64,000 bases of DNA from UKL13-3 sp964392775 (GTDB taxonomy: Bacteria > Bacteroidota > Bacteroidia > UKL13-3): assembly GCA_964392775.1 (NCBI GenBank), contig CAYMRD010000012.1:43470-107469 (forward strand). The letters run 5' to 3'. Below the pieces are notes generated by a model that ran no database searches, had not been told where the DNA came from, and saw nothing but the letters and a program-made list of their open reading frames with translations. Position 1 is the stretch's first letter; each line of letters opens with the position of its first letter. Of the stretch, positions 1 through 9,235 are shown one piece after another. The position numbers and the translations under genes were made by a program.

Positions 1-879
1 TCTATCACCGGATTGTATACCGGAGTGGCCATCCTGTTTACCCTCATGGCTGTTTTCTTTCACTTCTCATCTCTGGTCAATTTAAAATACGATGCCATTG
101 TTGAAGATGGAATCGGGGCGCTGAAGTATCCTCAGTTAAAACTGGGTATGCTGGCCATCTTTATGTATGTAGGCGTTGAGGTAACCATCCAGAGCAATAT
201 GGGAGCTTTGCTTAAACTGCCCGAATTTGGCGGATACAATGAGTCGCAAATATCCCCTTTCATTTCTCTTTACTGGGGCAGCTTGATGATTGGCCGTTGG
301 GGCAATGTTGCAGGTATCTTCAACCTCAAAGGATGGACCAAAACCCTAGTAAGCATTCTGGTTCCGTATCTGGCTTTTGGTGTGGTATTGCTCTCCAATA
401 TCATTCATGGCAAAGATGTAAGCGGTTTGCTGATTTATGCGTTGCCGATTGCGTTGATGATTGCCATCAGCTTTGCTTCACAGGAAAAACAATCCAAAGC
501 GCTTCTCTTCTTTTCTTTATTTGGCATGGCAGCAATGACTGTGGGATTGCTCACCACAGGCAAACTAGCCATCTATGCATTCCTTACAGGAGGACTGGCC
601 TGCTCGGTATTATGGCCCTGCATATTTAGTTTGGCAATTTGCGGGTTGGGCAAATACACTTCCCAAGGCTCGGCTTTTTTAATTATGATGATACTGGGAG
701 GGGCTGTCATTCCACCGTTGCAAGGACTGCTCTCTGATATTCCGGGTATTGGTATTCATGCATCTTACACCCTTACTCTTATTTGTTTTGGATACCTTGC
801 CTTTTATGCTGTAAGAGTGAAGTCGGTTCTCAAAGCTCAGGGAATTGACGAAGATGCGGTGGTTTCGGGGGGACATTAG
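1..879 (+). CDS. Sugar MFS transporter, FucP/GluP-like (C-terminal part)
   Basis: The reading frame is open from base 1, so the gene begins before the window and only its last 292 codons are seen. The product is very hydrophobic, with about eight predicted membrane segments and short charged loops. The order of segments, the GRWGN loop motif and the LWPCIFSLAI segment match the second half of the fucose/glucose/galactose proton symporter family (FucP type) of the major facilitator superfamily. It would import a hexose across the inner membrane; the exact sugar cannot be read from the sequence. It ends about 105 bp before typA, which has its own promoter. Confidence 0.8.
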   Translation, partial: SITGLYTGVAILFTLMAVFFHFSSLVNLKYDAIVEDGIGALKYPQLKLGMLAIFMYVGVEVTIQSNMGALLKLPEFGGYNESQISPFISLYWGSLMIGRWGNVAGIFNLKGWTKTLVSILVPYLAFGVVLLSNIIHGKDVSGLLIYALPIALMIAISFASQEKQSKALLFFSLFGMAAMTVGLLTTGKLAIYAFLTGGLACSVLWPCIFSLAICGLGKYTSQGSAFLIMMILGGAVIPPLQGLLSDIPGIGIHASYTLTLICFGYLAFYAVRVKSVLKAQGIDEDAVVSGGH

Positions 880-951
880 GTTATTTGATTTTAATCATCT
901 AAAACAAATAACTAATAACCATCATTTTATACAACTATCAAGTATTTTGCA

Positions 952-959
952 TACATTTG
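952..959 (+). promoter_or_regulatory. -7 promoter element for typA
   Basis: TACATTTG fits the Bacteroidota -7 consensus TAnnTTTG exactly and lies 26 bp before the typA start codon. No clear TTTG -33 element is seen at 19-21 bp upstream. Confidence 0.5.
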
Positions 960-985
960 CGCCTCATTTTTTCTAAACAGGCACA

Positions 986-2797
986 ATGCAAAACATTCGT
1001 AACATTGCTATTATAGCGCACGTTGACCACGGTAAAACCACATTGGTAGACAAGATTATTCACCAAACACAGCTTTTCCGTGAAAACCAGGCAACAGGTG
1101 ATCTTATCCTTGATAATAATGACCTTGAGCGTGAACGTGGTATCACTATTTTGGCTAAAAACATCTCAGTACAGTATAAAGGTACCAAAATCAATATCAT
1201 CGACACCCCTGGTCACGCGGACTTTGGCGGTGAGGTAGAGCGTGTATTGAACATGGCTGACGGGGTATTATTGCTGGTAGATGCGTTTGAAGGCCCGATG
1301 CCACAAACCCGTTTTGTATTGCAAAAAGCTTTGGCTTTAGGAAAAAAACCTATTGTAGTTATTAATAAAGTAGACAAACCAAACTGTCGTCCGGATGAAA
1401 TCCACGATCAGGTATTTGATTTGTTCTTTAACCTGGATGCAACTGAAGAGCAGTTGGATTTCCATACCATTTACGGAAGCTCTAAACAAGGCTGGATGGG
1501 GCCGGATTGGAAAACTCCAACCGAAGACTTTACTGCTTTGTTAGATGATATCATTGCACAAATCCCGGCTCCACATGTGGAAATCGGAAACTTGCAAATG
1601 CAAATCACTTCATTGGATTATTCTTCATTTACAGGTCGTATTGCTATCGGACGTATTTTACGTGGAAGCATTAAAGTTAACCAACCTATAAGCTTGGTTA
1701 AACGCGATGGAAGCATCCAAAAATCACGTGTTAAAGAATTGTACACGTTTGAAGGTTTGGGTAAAATGAAAGTTGAAGAAGCTCATGCCGGTGATATTTG
1801 TGCCGTTATGGGTATCGAAGGTTTTGAGATTGGTGATACCATTGCTGATTTTGAAAATCCTGAAGGCTTAACTCCAATCAATATTGATGAGCCAACCATG
1901 AACATGTTGTTCTGCATCAATAACTCTCCGTTTTTTGGTAAAGAAGGTAAGTTTGTTACCTCACGCCACTTGCGTGACCGTTTGTTTAAAGAACTGGAAA
2001 AAAATCTGGCTTTGCGTGTTGAAGAAACTGATGCAGCCGATTCATACCTTGTATTCGGACGTGGTATTCTCCATTTGTCGGTGTTGATTGAAACCATGAG
2101 ACGCGAAGGTTACGAATTACAAGTAGGCCAACCGCAAGTAATCGTTAAAGAAATTAACGGTGTTAAATGTGAGCCTGTTGAGATCTTAACTGTAGACGTT
2201 CCTCAAGAAGTTTCAGGTAAAGTAATTGAGCTGGTAAGTCAGCGTAAAGGTGATATGCTGGTAATGGAGCCTAAAGGTGATTTGATTCACCTTGAGTTCG
2301 AAATTCCATCACGTGGTATCATCGGTTTGCGTAACAACGTATTGACAGCAACTGCAGGTGAGGCTATCATGGCACACCGTTTCAAAGCATTTGAACCTTG
2401 GAAAGGTGTTATCCCCAGCCGTTTGGCAGGTGTAATGATCAGCGGAGAGCAGGGAACAGCTATTGCTTACTCAATTGATAAATTGCAAGACCGCGGAAAC
2501 TTCTTTGTTGAAGCAGGTGAAGAAATTTACATGGGTCAGATTATCGGTGAAAACAACCGTCAGGACGACTTAGTGGTAAACATCACTAAAGAGAAAAAAT
2601 TAACAAACATGCGTGCCTCAGGTTCGGATGATAAAACCCGTATCGCTCCAAAAATCAATATGAGTTTGGAAGAGTGCATGGAGTATATCCAGGGTGATGA
2701 GTACGTAGAGATTACTCCTCAATCCCTTCGTTTGCGTAAAATTTACTTGGACGAAAACGAGCGCAAACGTAACAAAAATGCTTTAGCTTCGGCTTAA
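986..2797 (+). CDS. typA: Translational GTPase TypA/BipA
   Basis: This is a ribosome-associated GTPase of the EF-G/EF-Tu superfamily, implicated in ribosome assembly and stress or cold adaptation. It is 603 residues long, the family's usual size. The G1 motif AHVDHGKTT is at residues 11-19, followed by the switch II motif DTPGHADF and the G4 motif NKVDKPN. The translation domain 2, EF-G-like domain V (SRGIIGLRNN) and the BipA-specific C-terminal domain follow. It stands alone, with its own -7 element upstream and a strong terminator after the stop codon. Confidence 0.97.
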   Translation: MQNIRNIAIIAHVDHGKTTLVDKIIHQTQLFRENQATGDLILDNNDLERERGITILAKNISVQYKGTKINIIDTPGHADFGGEVERVLNMADGVLLLVDAFEGPMPQTRFVLQKALALGKKPIVVINKVDKPNCRPDEIHDQVFDLFFNLDATEEQLDFHTIYGSSKQGWMGPDWKTPTEDFTALLDDIIAQIPAPHVEIGNLQMQITSLDYSSFTGRIAIGRILRGSIKVNQPISLVKRDGSIQKSRVKELYTFEGLGKMKVEEAHAGDICAVMGIEGFEIGDTIADFENPEGLTPINIDEPTMNMLFCINNSPFFGKEGKFVTSRHLRDRLFKELEKNLALRVEETDAADSYLVFGRGILHLSVLIETMRREGYELQVGQPQVIVKEINGVKCEPVEILTVDVPQEVSGKVIELVSQRKGDMLVMEPKGDLIHLEFEIPSRGIIGLRNNVLTATAGEAIMAHRFKAFEPWKGVIPSRLAGVMISGEQGTAIAYSIDKLQDRGNFFVEAGEEIYMGQIIGENNRQDDLVVNITKEKKLTNMRASGSDDKTRIAPKINMSLEECMEYIQGDEYVEITPQSLRLRKIYLDENERKRNKNALASA

Positions 2798-2830
2798 TCA
2801 TAGTTAATTAACTGGTTATTTATTCAAATA

Positions 2831-2870
2831 AACACCTCGCTTACCTCAGGGTTTGCGAGGTGTTTTTGTT
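2831..2870 (+). terminator. Rho-independent terminator of typA
   Basis: A perfect 10-bp stem (AACACCTCGC at 2831-2840 with GCGAGGTGTT at 2855-2864) is followed by a T-rich tail. Confidence 0.85.
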
Positions 2871-2937
2871 TTATCCGCTTCCTCACTTACCATACTCAAC
2901 ATCATTAACACAATCAACAAAACCGTATATTCGTTTC

Positions 2938-3834
2938 ATGATCAATCCTTTTAAAGGCAAATCAGAAACCTCTTTTGAGTGGGTAAACGTTGTAAACCCA
3001 ACCAATGAAGAATTACTGGCTTTGGGTGAACAGTATAAGTTGCACCCTTCGGCCATACAGGATTGTATGCAGCCTGAGCACCTGCCCAAATATGAGTTGA
3101 TTGATGATGTGCATTTTATCATTTGCAGGTTTTATGATACAGAAGCCGATAAGCAGGCCGACTCCATCCAGTCACTGACCAGTAAGCTCGCAATATTTTT
3201 CACCAAAGATTTATTGATTACCATTCATCGCAAGGAGCTTCCTTTGCTTGATGAAGCAATTGTAAAATACCGCAACCATCCATCCACAACCGATGTGGTA
3301 TGCAAGGCTGTAGAGGCTTGTTTTACCTCCTATCAACAACCAGCCGAAAAACTGGATGCCGAAATTGACTTTTATGAATCCAGAGTGTTTCTCAAAAAAC
3401 GGATTCCCGATTTACTCAAAAGCCTCTACCGCATTAAACGCAAAATTTATGCGTTGCGCAAACTCACCAACCTGAATCAGGAGATTGTTCAAAAAGTAAG
3501 TGAAGTTTCGTCCCGTAAAAACCCTTATGTTCAGGATTTGAAGGACAGTTATATTAAAACAGATACCCAAATGGAAGAGGTATACGATAGCATCATCTCA
3601 CTGCTTAATATTTATCTGTCCATTTCCTCACAGCGCACCAATGAGGTGATGCGAACCCTGACTGTTTTTACGGCCTTCTTTCTCCCTCTTACCTTTATTG
3701 TTGGCGTATATGGCATGAACTTTCATTATATGCCCGAGCTTGATAAAAACTGGGGATATCCGGGTGTTATGGGCCTAATGTTGCTCATTACTCTTGTGGT
3801 TTACTCCTGGTTTAAGCGCAAAGGCTGGATGTGA
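2938..3834 (+). CDS. corA: CorA-family magnesium/cobalt transporter
   Basis: This is a homopentameric inner-membrane channel for divalent cations. The protein has a long charged, mostly helical cytoplasmic part. Two membrane helices lie at the extreme C-terminus, with the signature YGMNF motif between them near residue 260 and a short positively charged tail. I chose ATG 2938, giving 298 aa. An in-frame GTG at 2860 exists but sits inside the typA terminator and would add a tail unlike the family. TATATTCG at 2926-2933 resembles a -7 element, but it is so close to the ATG that transcripts would be nearly leaderless. Confidence 0.93.
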   Translation: MINPFKGKSETSFEWVNVVNPTNEELLALGEQYKLHPSAIQDCMQPEHLPKYELIDDVHFIICRFYDTEADKQADSIQSLTSKLAIFFTKDLLITIHRKELPLLDEAIVKYRNHPSTTDVVCKAVEACFTSYQQPAEKLDAEIDFYESRVFLKKRIPDLLKSLYRIKRKIYALRKLTNLNQEIVQKVSEVSSRKNPYVQDLKDSYIKTDTQMEEVYDSIISLLNIYLSISSQRTNEVMRTLTVFTAFFLPLTFIVGVYGMNFHYMPELDKNWGYPGVMGLMLLITLVVYSWFKRKGWM

Positions 3835-3860
3835 GACCGTTATTACGGGTTGTTTATTGC

Positions 3861-4024
3861 GAGTTGTTTATTGCGCATCCTCTAACCTCCAACATCTAAC
3901 TTCCAACCTCTAACTTCTATCATACAATCACCAAACCCTATTGTAAATGCCCATCTGGCGAGCCTCGCGACTCTAACATCTAACTTCCAACCTCTAACCT
4001 CCAACCTCCATCCTCCATCCTCCT
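3861..4024. repeat. Degenerate CTAAC(C/T)TCCAAC repeat tract
   Basis: The corA-acyl-CoA dehydrogenase gap holds many imperfect 10-12 nt units of the type CTAACCTCCAAC, CTAACTTCCAAC and CCATCCTC, in two blocks (about 3878-3920 and 3972-4024). Just before them is a tandem duplication of GTTGTTTATTGCG (about 3850-3874). No coding potential is seen. Confidence 0.6.
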
Positions 4025-4029
4025 TCTTC

Positions 4030-4059
4030 TTGTTTTTCCAATCCATATCAGTATTTTCG
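4030..4059 (+). promoter_or_regulatory. Candidate promoter of acyl-CoA dehydrogenase gene
   Basis: TTG at 4030-4032, a 19-bp spacer and TATTTTCG at 4052-4059 (one mismatch to TAnnTTTG) lie about 30 bp before the chosen ATG. Confidence 0.45.
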
Positions 4060-4089
4060 CACTCCCCATCATTAAAAATATATAAGGAT

Positions 4090-5229
4090 ATGAATTTTCA
4101 ACTAACCGAAGAACATTTAAACGTTCAGCAAGCAGCCCGCGATTTTGCCCAAACAGAATTATTACCGGGTGTTTTGGAGCGCGATGAACACCAAAAATTT
4201 CCAACCGAACAAATCAAAAAATTAGGTGAACTCGGATTTTTAGGAATGATGGTTGATCCTAAATACGGAGGGTCGGGCATGGACACGATTTCTTATGTGT
4301 TGGCCATGGAAGAATTGTCGAAAGTTGATGCTTCTGCTTCGGTGGTTGTTTCGGTAAACAACTCATTGGTTTGCTGGGGACTTGAGCACTACGGAACCGA
4401 AGAACAGAAACAAAAATATTTAGTACCAATGGCCAGTGGCCAGTGCCATGGAGCGTTTTTGTTATCAGAGCCTGAAGCAGGAAGTGATGCGACTTCGCAA
4501 AAAACAACTGCCATTGACATGGGCGACCATTACTTAATGAACGGCACAAAAAACTGGATTACCAACGGAAACTCGGGAACGTACTATCTGGTAATTGCTC
4601 AAACCGATGTTGAGAAAAAACATAAAGGTATCAACGCGTTTATCGTTGAAAAAAGCTGGCCGGGTGTTACCGTAGGTAAAAAAGAAGACAAGATGGGTAT
4701 CCGCGGAAGTGATACACATTCAATCATGTTTCAGGATGTAAAAATCCCTAAAGAAAACCGCATTGGAGAGGATGGATTCGGATTTAAGTTTGCCATGAAA
4801 GTATTGTCGGGCGGACGTATCGGTATCGCTTCACAAGCGTTGGGTATAGCCAGCGGAGCATACGAATTGGCTGTTAAATACTCTAAAGAACGTAAAGCTT
4901 TTGGTAAAGAAATTATGCACCACCAGGCTATTCAGTTTAAACTGGCTGATATGGCAACCCGCATTGAGGCTGCTCGTTTATTGTGCTTCAAAGCTGCCGC
5001 TTTAAAAGATGCCGGTGAAGATTATGGTATGGCAAGTGCCATGGCCAAAGTGTACGCTTCCGAAACAGCTATGTGGGTCACTACTGAAGCCGTTCAGGTA
5101 CACGGAGGATATGGTTTCGTAAAAGAATACCATGTAGAACGTATGATGCGTGATGCCAAGATCACTCAGATTTACGAAGGAACTTCAGAGGTTCAACGTA
5201 TTGTTATCTCTCGTGAAGTGTTAAAATAA
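4090..5229 (+). CDS. Acyl-CoA dehydrogenase (short-chain type)
   Basis: This FAD flavoenzyme catalyses the alpha,beta-dehydrogenation of acyl-CoA thioesters, passing electrons to ETF. It acts in fatty-acid or branched-chain amino-acid breakdown. It is 379 aa from ATG 4090, the family's normal length; the frame is open further upstream, but that part is repeat-derived. Visible motifs are the FAD/substrate signature around FLLSEPEAGSDA, the C-terminal helical bundle with VQVHGGYGF, and the catalytic glutamate in YEGTSE (Glu363). That position matches butyryl-CoA dehydrogenases. Chain-length preference cannot be told. It is a single gene followed by a strong terminator. Confidence 0.95.
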   Translation: MNFQLTEEHLNVQQAARDFAQTELLPGVLERDEHQKFPTEQIKKLGELGFLGMMVDPKYGGSGMDTISYVLAMEELSKVDASASVVVSVNNSLVCWGLEHYGTEEQKQKYLVPMASGQCHGAFLLSEPEAGSDATSQKTTAIDMGDHYLMNGTKNWITNGNSGTYYLVIAQTDVEKKHKGINAFIVEKSWPGVTVGKKEDKMGIRGSDTHSIMFQDVKIPKENRIGEDGFGFKFAMKVLSGGRIGIASQALGIASGAYELAVKYSKERKAFGKEIMHHQAIQFKLADMATRIEAARLLCFKAAALKDAGEDYGMASAMAKVYASETAMWVTTEAVQVHGGYGFVKEYHVERMMRDAKITQIYEGTSEVQRIVISREVLK

Positions 5230-5253
5230 CAGATTGATATATCATGCTCAGAG

Positions 5254-5288
5254 AAGTCCCGACTGCATTTGCAGTCGGGACTTTTTTG
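5254..5288 (+). terminator. Rho-independent terminator
   Basis: AGTCCCGACTGC (5255-5266) pairs perfectly with GCAGTCGGGACT (5271-5282), followed by a run of Ts. Confidence 0.9.
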
Positions 5289-5363
5289 TTTGACCGACAA
5301 TTGAAAAATATATCATACTTGGATATATTGCAATCTATTAGTCTATAATTATAACCAATATCT

Positions 5364-6968
5364 ATGAAACACATTATTCTCTCTTTTACCCTAATCTACT
5401 CTTCCATTTGTTATTCTCAAACACCTCCTTTTTATTCAACACAACTAAGTGGTAAAGAAACGATTCTTGAACTCCTTCCTCTTGATAGCAATGGCTTTTA
5501 TCTGAGAACAGGAATCGAATCAGGAGGCGAAACAAGCAATCAGAAACTACTCAAGTTCAATTCTAATAACCAATTAGAATTTAAAAAACCACTCGACAAT
5601 GTAGACTTGTTAGGTAGACATTCATTTGTTGTAAGCAGCCCCTTTTGCGAAAACACTTTCGTAGTGGCAGAAACAAAAGCTGCATCAAGAACTTACAACA
5701 GGGCTTTTATAACAACCATCAAAAAAGACGGAAGTTCACACAGTCAACAATTTGAAACAAGTCGCGACCAAACTACTGATATCATCAATACCTCAAAGAA
5801 AAAAGTAGAGTGGCCAATCAATAATGGCGCCACTAGTAATGATATTAGTAAAGTTGCCTGCTTTGCCGGCAAAGAAAATCTTTACGTTTTAACCGCCCAT
5901 AAAATAGCAAATGGAAAATATAAAAACCCTGATAACAAATCGGTTAAAACAGTACTTTATGAGTACAATCCCTCTACTAATAAGCTGGAGGTATTTATTA
6001 CTCCAATTTCATTTGAGGGTAAATATCTTCGCAGGGATTATTATGTTGAATTTTTAGGAAACGATGAAGAGTTTATCTACGTAGCATACAAAACTCAGAG
6101 TGGAATCCAAGGTACAACATCCGTCAAGATATGCCAGTTAAACTATAAAGGCGAATTGGTAAAAGAATATCCCGTCTCATTTAAACCAACTTACCCTCTC
6201 TCTCCTTCAGTTAACACAAGACAATTAAACGGTTCATATAAATATATTCAAGAATATTACCTGTCAGCCCCTCTTACAATCCAACCCGGAAGCCCTCCCC
6301 AAAAACACTGGAACAATCACGCCATGAATGGGATTATACTTGATATGAAAAACAAGCTTGTATATTTCTATGGATTATCTGCTTCTGAAAATAAAACCTC
6401 TTTTAATGATATCATGACGGGAAATAAAAGTATTTATGCTAATCATATTTATGTATGTAAAATTAACCTCGTAAATAATACTATCATTTCAACTATCGAA
6501 TATCCTTTTATGGAAAAATTAGAGTCTATTGGTAATAAAGAAATGTTTAAAATGGCAAAGGGAATTGCAACCCCAACTGTATTTGATTCAAGGATTGTTG
6601 ATATGAGTATTATTAATAAGAGTATTGTTAAAGCTTCAGTGTTTTCTGAAACATATGGTAAAACACTTTCTTTTCTAATAGATCTTGAGCAAAACAAGGT
6701 TGAGATCACAGGCCGTGAGTTAATCCAGAGTACTGAAGAACAAAGAGTACATAGTGTAAACCTGATCAACCATCAATGGGAACATGACTTGCAATCATAT
6801 ACCTTTATCGACAAGACTTCCAGACCAACAGACAAAAAGAATATATTACTTGGGTTTAAGTCGGATTCCGAAACTATAATCGCCAAAATAGAATCAAATA
6901 AAGGAGCTAAAACCCTTTCTCTCTTTTCTTTTCCTTTCCCATCTAGCAATGCGAAAGTTAAAGATTAG
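5364..6968 (+). CDS. Exported protein of unknown function
   Basis: I do not recognise this 534-aa protein. It starts with a signal peptide of about 18 residues (MKHIILSFTLIYSSICYSQ) cut near a Gln, as is common for exported Bacteroidota proteins. The rest is soluble, rich in Lys, Asn, Ser and Thr, with alternating beta-type segments and no cysteine pairs or catalytic motif that I can identify. A beta-propeller-like fold is possible but is a guess. No T9SS tail or lipobox is seen. It is transcribed alone, with terminators before and after, and its base composition is more AT-rich than the genes beside it. Confidence 0.75.
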   Translation: MKHIILSFTLIYSSICYSQTPPFYSTQLSGKETILELLPLDSNGFYLRTGIESGGETSNQKLLKFNSNNQLEFKKPLDNVDLLGRHSFVVSSPFCENTFVVAETKAASRTYNRAFITTIKKDGSSHSQQFETSRDQTTDIINTSKKKVEWPINNGATSNDISKVACFAGKENLYVLTAHKIANGKYKNPDNKSVKTVLYEYNPSTNKLEVFITPISFEGKYLRRDYYVEFLGNDEEFIYVAYKTQSGIQGTTSVKICQLNYKGELVKEYPVSFKPTYPLSPSVNTRQLNGSYKYIQEYYLSAPLTIQPGSPPQKHWNNHAMNGIILDMKNKLVYFYGLSASENKTSFNDIMTGNKSIYANHIYVCKINLVNNTIISTIEYPFMEKLESIGNKEMFKMAKGIATPTVFDSRIVDMSIINKSIVKASVFSETYGKTLSFLIDLEQNKVEITGRELIQSTEEQRVHSVNLINHQWEHDLQSYTFIDKTSRPTDKKNILLGFKSDSETIIAKIESNKGAKTLSLFSFPFPSSNAKVKD

Positions 6969-7006
6969 TACAAGTTCCTTTTTCTAAACTTATTTAACTC
7001 CTAAAG

Positions 7007-7034
7007 AAGGCTGCCAATATGCAGCCTTTTTTGT
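7007..7034 (+). terminator. Rho-independent terminator
   Basis: AAGGCTGC (7007-7014) pairs with GCAGCCTT (7021-7028) around a 6-nt loop, followed by Ts. Confidence 0.8.
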
Positions 7035-7065
7035 TTGGCTGTTACATTGATATATTGCAGATGAA

Positions 7066-8133
7066 ATGCCCATTCACAAAGTAAGCATAGATGAGTTTTT
7101 AAAACTCGGAAAACAATTTCCGGTACTGGATGCACGCAGCCCGGCTGAATACGCATACGCTCATATTCCCGGAGCGTTTTCCTTTCCCATTTTTACCGAT
7201 GAGCAACGCAAAGAAATTGGCATCTGCTACAAACAAGTGGGGAGGCAAGATGCAATCAAAATTGGGTTAAAACATTTCGGCCCTAATATGGCCGGATTTA
7301 TAGAGCAGGCCGAAACCATATTAAGCAAATATCCTTATGCCAACGAAACAACAGTCTTGGTGCATTGCTGGCGCGGTGGCATGCGTAGCGGAGCCATGGC
7401 ATGGCTGCTCAGCTTTTATGGCTATACGGTGTATCTGCTTGAAGGCGGTTACAAACAATACCGCAAATGGGTATTGGAACAACTCAATCTCCCCTTTAAC
7501 TTTTACACGCTAGGTGGATATACCGGAAGCGGTAAAACAGATATTCTCGAACGCCTCCACAAACAAGGTCATCCGATAATTAACCTCGAAGGACTTGCCA
7601 ATCACAAAGGTTCCGCTTTTGGCAATATGGATATGAAGGATCAACCTTCTCAGGAATATTTTGAGAACCTGTTGGTGGATGCACTCCAACCCTTTTATTC
7701 GGTTGATGCTGAAAACAAATTCACACAACCCGTCCCCATCTGGATTGAAAGCGAAAGCAGACGTATAGGTTTGATTAACCTTACCGAACATTTTTACGTG
7801 AACATGTTGCGCTCTCCGATTGTGGTATTGGATATTCCATTTGAAGAACGTCTGAATTATATTGTTCAGGATTACGGAAAGTTTGACAAGGAAAAACTCA
7901 TCAATGCCATCATCCGCATTCAAAAACGTTTGGGAGGATTGGATACCAAACGTGCCGTTCAGGCTTTGCTCGAAGACGATATTCACAGTTGTTTCCGAAT
8001 CTTACTTACCTATTACGACAAACAATACAAACAGTATGCTGAACAATCAACCCGCAAAACATACAGGCTCGAATGCGCAACCGTTGATGCGGAAGCCAAT
8101 CTGCAAGCTGTGCTTGCTAAAAAGATAATATAA
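7066..8133 (+). CDS. selU: tRNA 2-selenouridine synthase
   Basis: SelU (MnmH) replaces sulfur by selenium at the wobble 2-thiouridine of Lys, Glu and Gln tRNAs, using selenophosphate. The N-terminal rhodanese domain carries the active-site loop CWRGGMRS with Cys101. The C-terminal part is a P-loop domain with GGYTGSGKT at residues 150-158. At 355 aa it is of normal length. Its stop codon overlaps the selD start (TAATG), so the two are co-translated. This fits, because SelD makes the selenium donor SelU needs. Confidence 0.95.
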   Translation: MPIHKVSIDEFLKLGKQFPVLDARSPAEYAYAHIPGAFSFPIFTDEQRKEIGICYKQVGRQDAIKIGLKHFGPNMAGFIEQAETILSKYPYANETTVLVHCWRGGMRSGAMAWLLSFYGYTVYLLEGGYKQYRKWVLEQLNLPFNFYTLGGYTGSGKTDILERLHKQGHPIINLEGLANHKGSAFGNMDMKDQPSQEYFENLLVDALQPFYSVDAENKFTQPVPIWIESESRRIGLINLTEHFYVNMLRSPIVVLDIPFEERLNYIVQDYGKFDKEKLINAIIRIQKRLGGLDTKRAVQALLEDDIHSCFRILLTYYDKQYKQYAEQSTRKTYRLECATVDAEANLQAVLAKKII

Positions 8134-9179
8134 TGGAACAACCAATATTACTCACGCAATACGCTCATGGAGCCGGATGTGGCTGCAAAATTGCACCTGC
8201 TGTGCTCAACCAGATGCTGATCGGTAACCGGTCTGACTTATCTGATAAACGAATCCTGATTGGAAACAGCAGCAATGATGATGCGGCCGTGTATGATTTG
8301 GGCAATGGACAAGGGCTGATTGTGACCACTGATTTTTTTGCGCCTATTGTGAATGATGCGTATACCTTTGGTCGTGTAGCGGCAGCCAATGCCATCAGTG
8401 ATGTGTATGCCATGGGAGGTAAACCCATTACCGCCATTGCTATTTTAGGCTGGCCGGTTGATAAACTGCCACCAGAGCTTGCCGCCAAAGTGATGGAAGG
8501 CGCTCGTGAAACATGCAAGCACGCAGGCATTGTCATTTCAGGCGGACATAGTATTGATGCTCCCGAACCATTCTTTGGATTGTCTGTAAATGGATTAGCA
8601 GACATCGCTCATCTCAAACAAAACAACACGGCCCAACCGGGTGATTTGATTTACATGACCAAACCCTTGGGATTGGGCATTTTGGCAACCGCTCATAAAC
8701 GTGGTTTAACCAAACCCGAAGATGATGAAGTGTTGGTAAAGCAACTCACAACCTTAAACCAATTTGGAGAACAGTTGGGAAAACTGGATTGCGTTACTGC
8801 TTTAACCGATATTACAGGATTTGGATTATTGGGACACCTTCTGGAGATGTGCGACAAAGGGCGCTTAACAGCCAATATCAATTATGCTGCGATTCCATTA
8901 TTGGAAGAAGCAAAAACCTTCGCCAAACAGTTTGTATTGCCCGATGCTACTTACCGCAACTGGAATGCTTTTAGCAACCGGGTATCCATTGCACCAACCG
9001 TTGATGCTGCTGAGTCGTTTTCATTTTTACCCGACCCTCAAACGAATGGAGGGTTATTGATTGCTGTGGAACCTAATTCAGTACAATCATTGGAAACGCG
9101 GGTTCAAAAGAACAATACTCTATTATTTAGAATCGGGCAGTTTCAAAACAACCAAGGTCCAGAGGTCCATATTCAATGA
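8133..9179 (+). CDS. selD: Selenide, water dikinase (selenophosphate synthetase)
   Basis: SelD makes selenophosphate from selenide and ATP. It is 348 aa with the N-terminal glycine-rich GAGCGCK motif; Cys16 and Lys19 match the essential Cys17 and Lys20 of E. coli SelD, so this is the cysteine form, not a selenoprotein. The AIRS/PurM-type ATP-binding and C-terminal domains follow (for example DPQTNGGLL near the end). It overlaps selU by one base. Neither selA nor selB lies nearby, so the neighbourhood points to selenium in tRNA rather than in proteins. Confidence 0.96.
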   Translation: MEQPILLTQYAHGAGCGCKIAPAVLNQMLIGNRSDLSDKRILIGNSSNDDAAVYDLGNGQGLIVTTDFFAPIVNDAYTFGRVAAANAISDVYAMGGKPITAIAILGWPVDKLPPELAAKVMEGARETCKHAGIVISGGHSIDAPEPFFGLSVNGLADIAHLKQNNTAQPGDLIYMTKPLGLGILATAHKRGLTKPEDDEVLVKQLTTLNQFGEQLGKLDCVTALTDITGFGLLGHLLEMCDKGRLTANINYAAIPLLEEAKTFAKQFVLPDATYRNWNAFSNRVSIAPTVDAAESFSFLPDPQTNGGLLIAVEPNSVQSLETRVQKNNTLLFRIGQFQNNQGPEVHIQ

Positions 9180-9187
9180 GCATAAAA

Positions 9188-9213
9188 AAAGCCAAGAGTA
9201 AACTCCTGGCTTT
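9188..9213. terminator. Shared terminator between convergent selD and rplY
   Basis: AAAGCCA (9188-9194) and TGGCTTT (9207-9213) form a stem, with an inner GAG/CTC pairing. A and T tracts flank it, so it could work on both strands. Confidence 0.6.
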
Positions 9214-9235
9214 CTTATATACGTTTGAGAAAAGA

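Noticed and set aside
2860..2937. Upstream GTG start for corA
   Set aside because: It falls in the arm of the typA terminator and adds residues unlike the CorA family; ATG 2938 is preferred.
3861..4024. A CRISPR array
   Set aside because: The repeated units are only 10-12 nt, imperfect and without spacers of constant length; no cas genes are nearby.
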